From positions 1-64,000 of the forward strand of contig NZ_NCXM01000026.1 of the NCBI RefSeq assembly GCF_002104765.1: DNA of 64,000 nt, read 5' to 3'. Shown piece after piece: positions 63,806-64,000 of this stretch (position 1 is its first letter; each line of letters opens with the position of its first letter). Below the pieces are notes generated by a model, which was not told the DNA's origin, made no database searches, and saw only the letters and a program-made list of their open reading frames with translations. The position numbers were made by a program, and so were the translations under genes. The DNA comes from Mycolicibacterium vulneris (lineage in GTDB: Bacteria > Actinomycetota > Actinomycetes > Mycobacteriales > Mycobacteriaceae).

Positions 63806-63920
63806 ATCATGCGCTTGCGGGCTTTTCCGGCGTGCGTCGGACCTCAAAAAAATGGCTCCGGCGCTGGCGTCAGATTCAGTCCTGGTGTTCCGGAGATCTG
63901 CGGACCCGTACCGTTGACCG

Positions 63921-64000
63921 GTGGCCAGAACCAGTGCCGAAGACGCGTGTCCGGGTGCACTGCAGGTGCATCAGGCGGCCGACGGCCCGCTGGTTCGAAT
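63921..64000 (+). CDS. cobG: Precorrin-3B synthase CobG, N-terminus only
   Basis: GTG 63921 opens a frame that runs off the right edge after 26 codons. It contains DACPGALQVHQAADGPLVR, the expected N-terminus of CobG, the nitrite-reductase-like iron-sulfur enzyme of oxygen-dependent cobalamin synthesis. The position after cobN agrees with Rv2064 in M. tuberculosis. Only this much can be judged. Confidence 0.75.
   Translation, partial: MARTSAEDACPGALQVHQAADGPLVR

Noticed and set aside
63806..63920. Cobalamin riboswitch before cobG
   Set aside because: The gap is short and no B12-box-like conserved core was seen. None was seen upstream of cobN either.

Overview
The window is GC-rich, densely coding DNA from a mycobacterium that is not M. 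tuberculosis, most likely a slow-growing nontuberculous species. The evidence is gene order. Read from memory of M. tuberculosis H37Rv, the genes follow Rv2037c to Rv2064: patatin-like protein, four-gene sugar ABC transporter, Rv2042c, pncA, lipT, lppI, Rv2047c, pks12, Rv2049c, rbpA, ppm1/lnt, Rv2052c, fxsA-like Rv2053c, Rv2054, Rv2061c, cobN and the first codons of cobG. Accessory blocks absent from H37Rv at these positions interrupt the core. No rRNA, tRNA, CRISPR array or intact insertion sequence was seen.

Layout. 0-5 kb: end of a patatin-like lipase gene and a sugar ABC importer. 5-6.4 kb: inserted ECF sigma factor with a SnoaL-like tail and a divergent DoxX-like gene. 6.4-7.8 kb: Rv2042c and pncA. 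7.9-12.5 kb: inserted DoxX protein with an 11-residue repeat tail, a zeta-type toxin-antitoxin pair with a palindromic operator, gluconokinase, and a large kinase-like fusion protein. 12.5-14.8 kb: lipT and lppI. 14.8-26.5 kb: a large accessory block. It starts with a P450/SDR/TetR module and a lipoprotein. It continues with a second TetR, three dihydrodipicolinate-reductase-like genes (two of them broken), and an operon for two paralogous membrane proteins, two tiny membrane peptides, a NorD/CbbO-type VWA protein, a NorQ/CbbQ-type AAA+ ATPase and a third membrane protein. 26.5-41.7 kb: Rv2047c and the giant bimodular pks12. 42-50 kb: conserved housekeeping genes with ppm1 and lnt as separate genes. 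50.2-54.1 kb: a four-gene operon (DUF1214, sulfotransferase, TetR, SDR) behind an AT-rich palindrome. 54-57.7 kb: cobN. 57.8-62.2 kb: alpha/beta hydrolase and an ssuDABC alkanesulfonate operon. 62.4-63.8 kb: apparent remains of a nonribosomal-peptide locus (an MbtH piece fused to a tryptophan-dioxygenase-like domain, and a carrier-domain fragment). cobG begins at 63921.

The most interesting candidate system is the operon at 21.4-26.0 kb. NorQ/NorD-like pairs normally activate metalloenzymes by inserting or remodelling a metal centre. Here none of the known client enzymes is present, and the only conserved partners are small membrane proteins rich in conserved His, Asp and Glu. This suggests an undescribed membrane metalloenzyme, probably an oxidoreductase, controlled by the nearby TetR through a palindrome found in front of both units. 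The NorD-like gene carries an apparent frameshift and two neighbouring genes are chimeric or truncated, so the system may be decaying in this strain.
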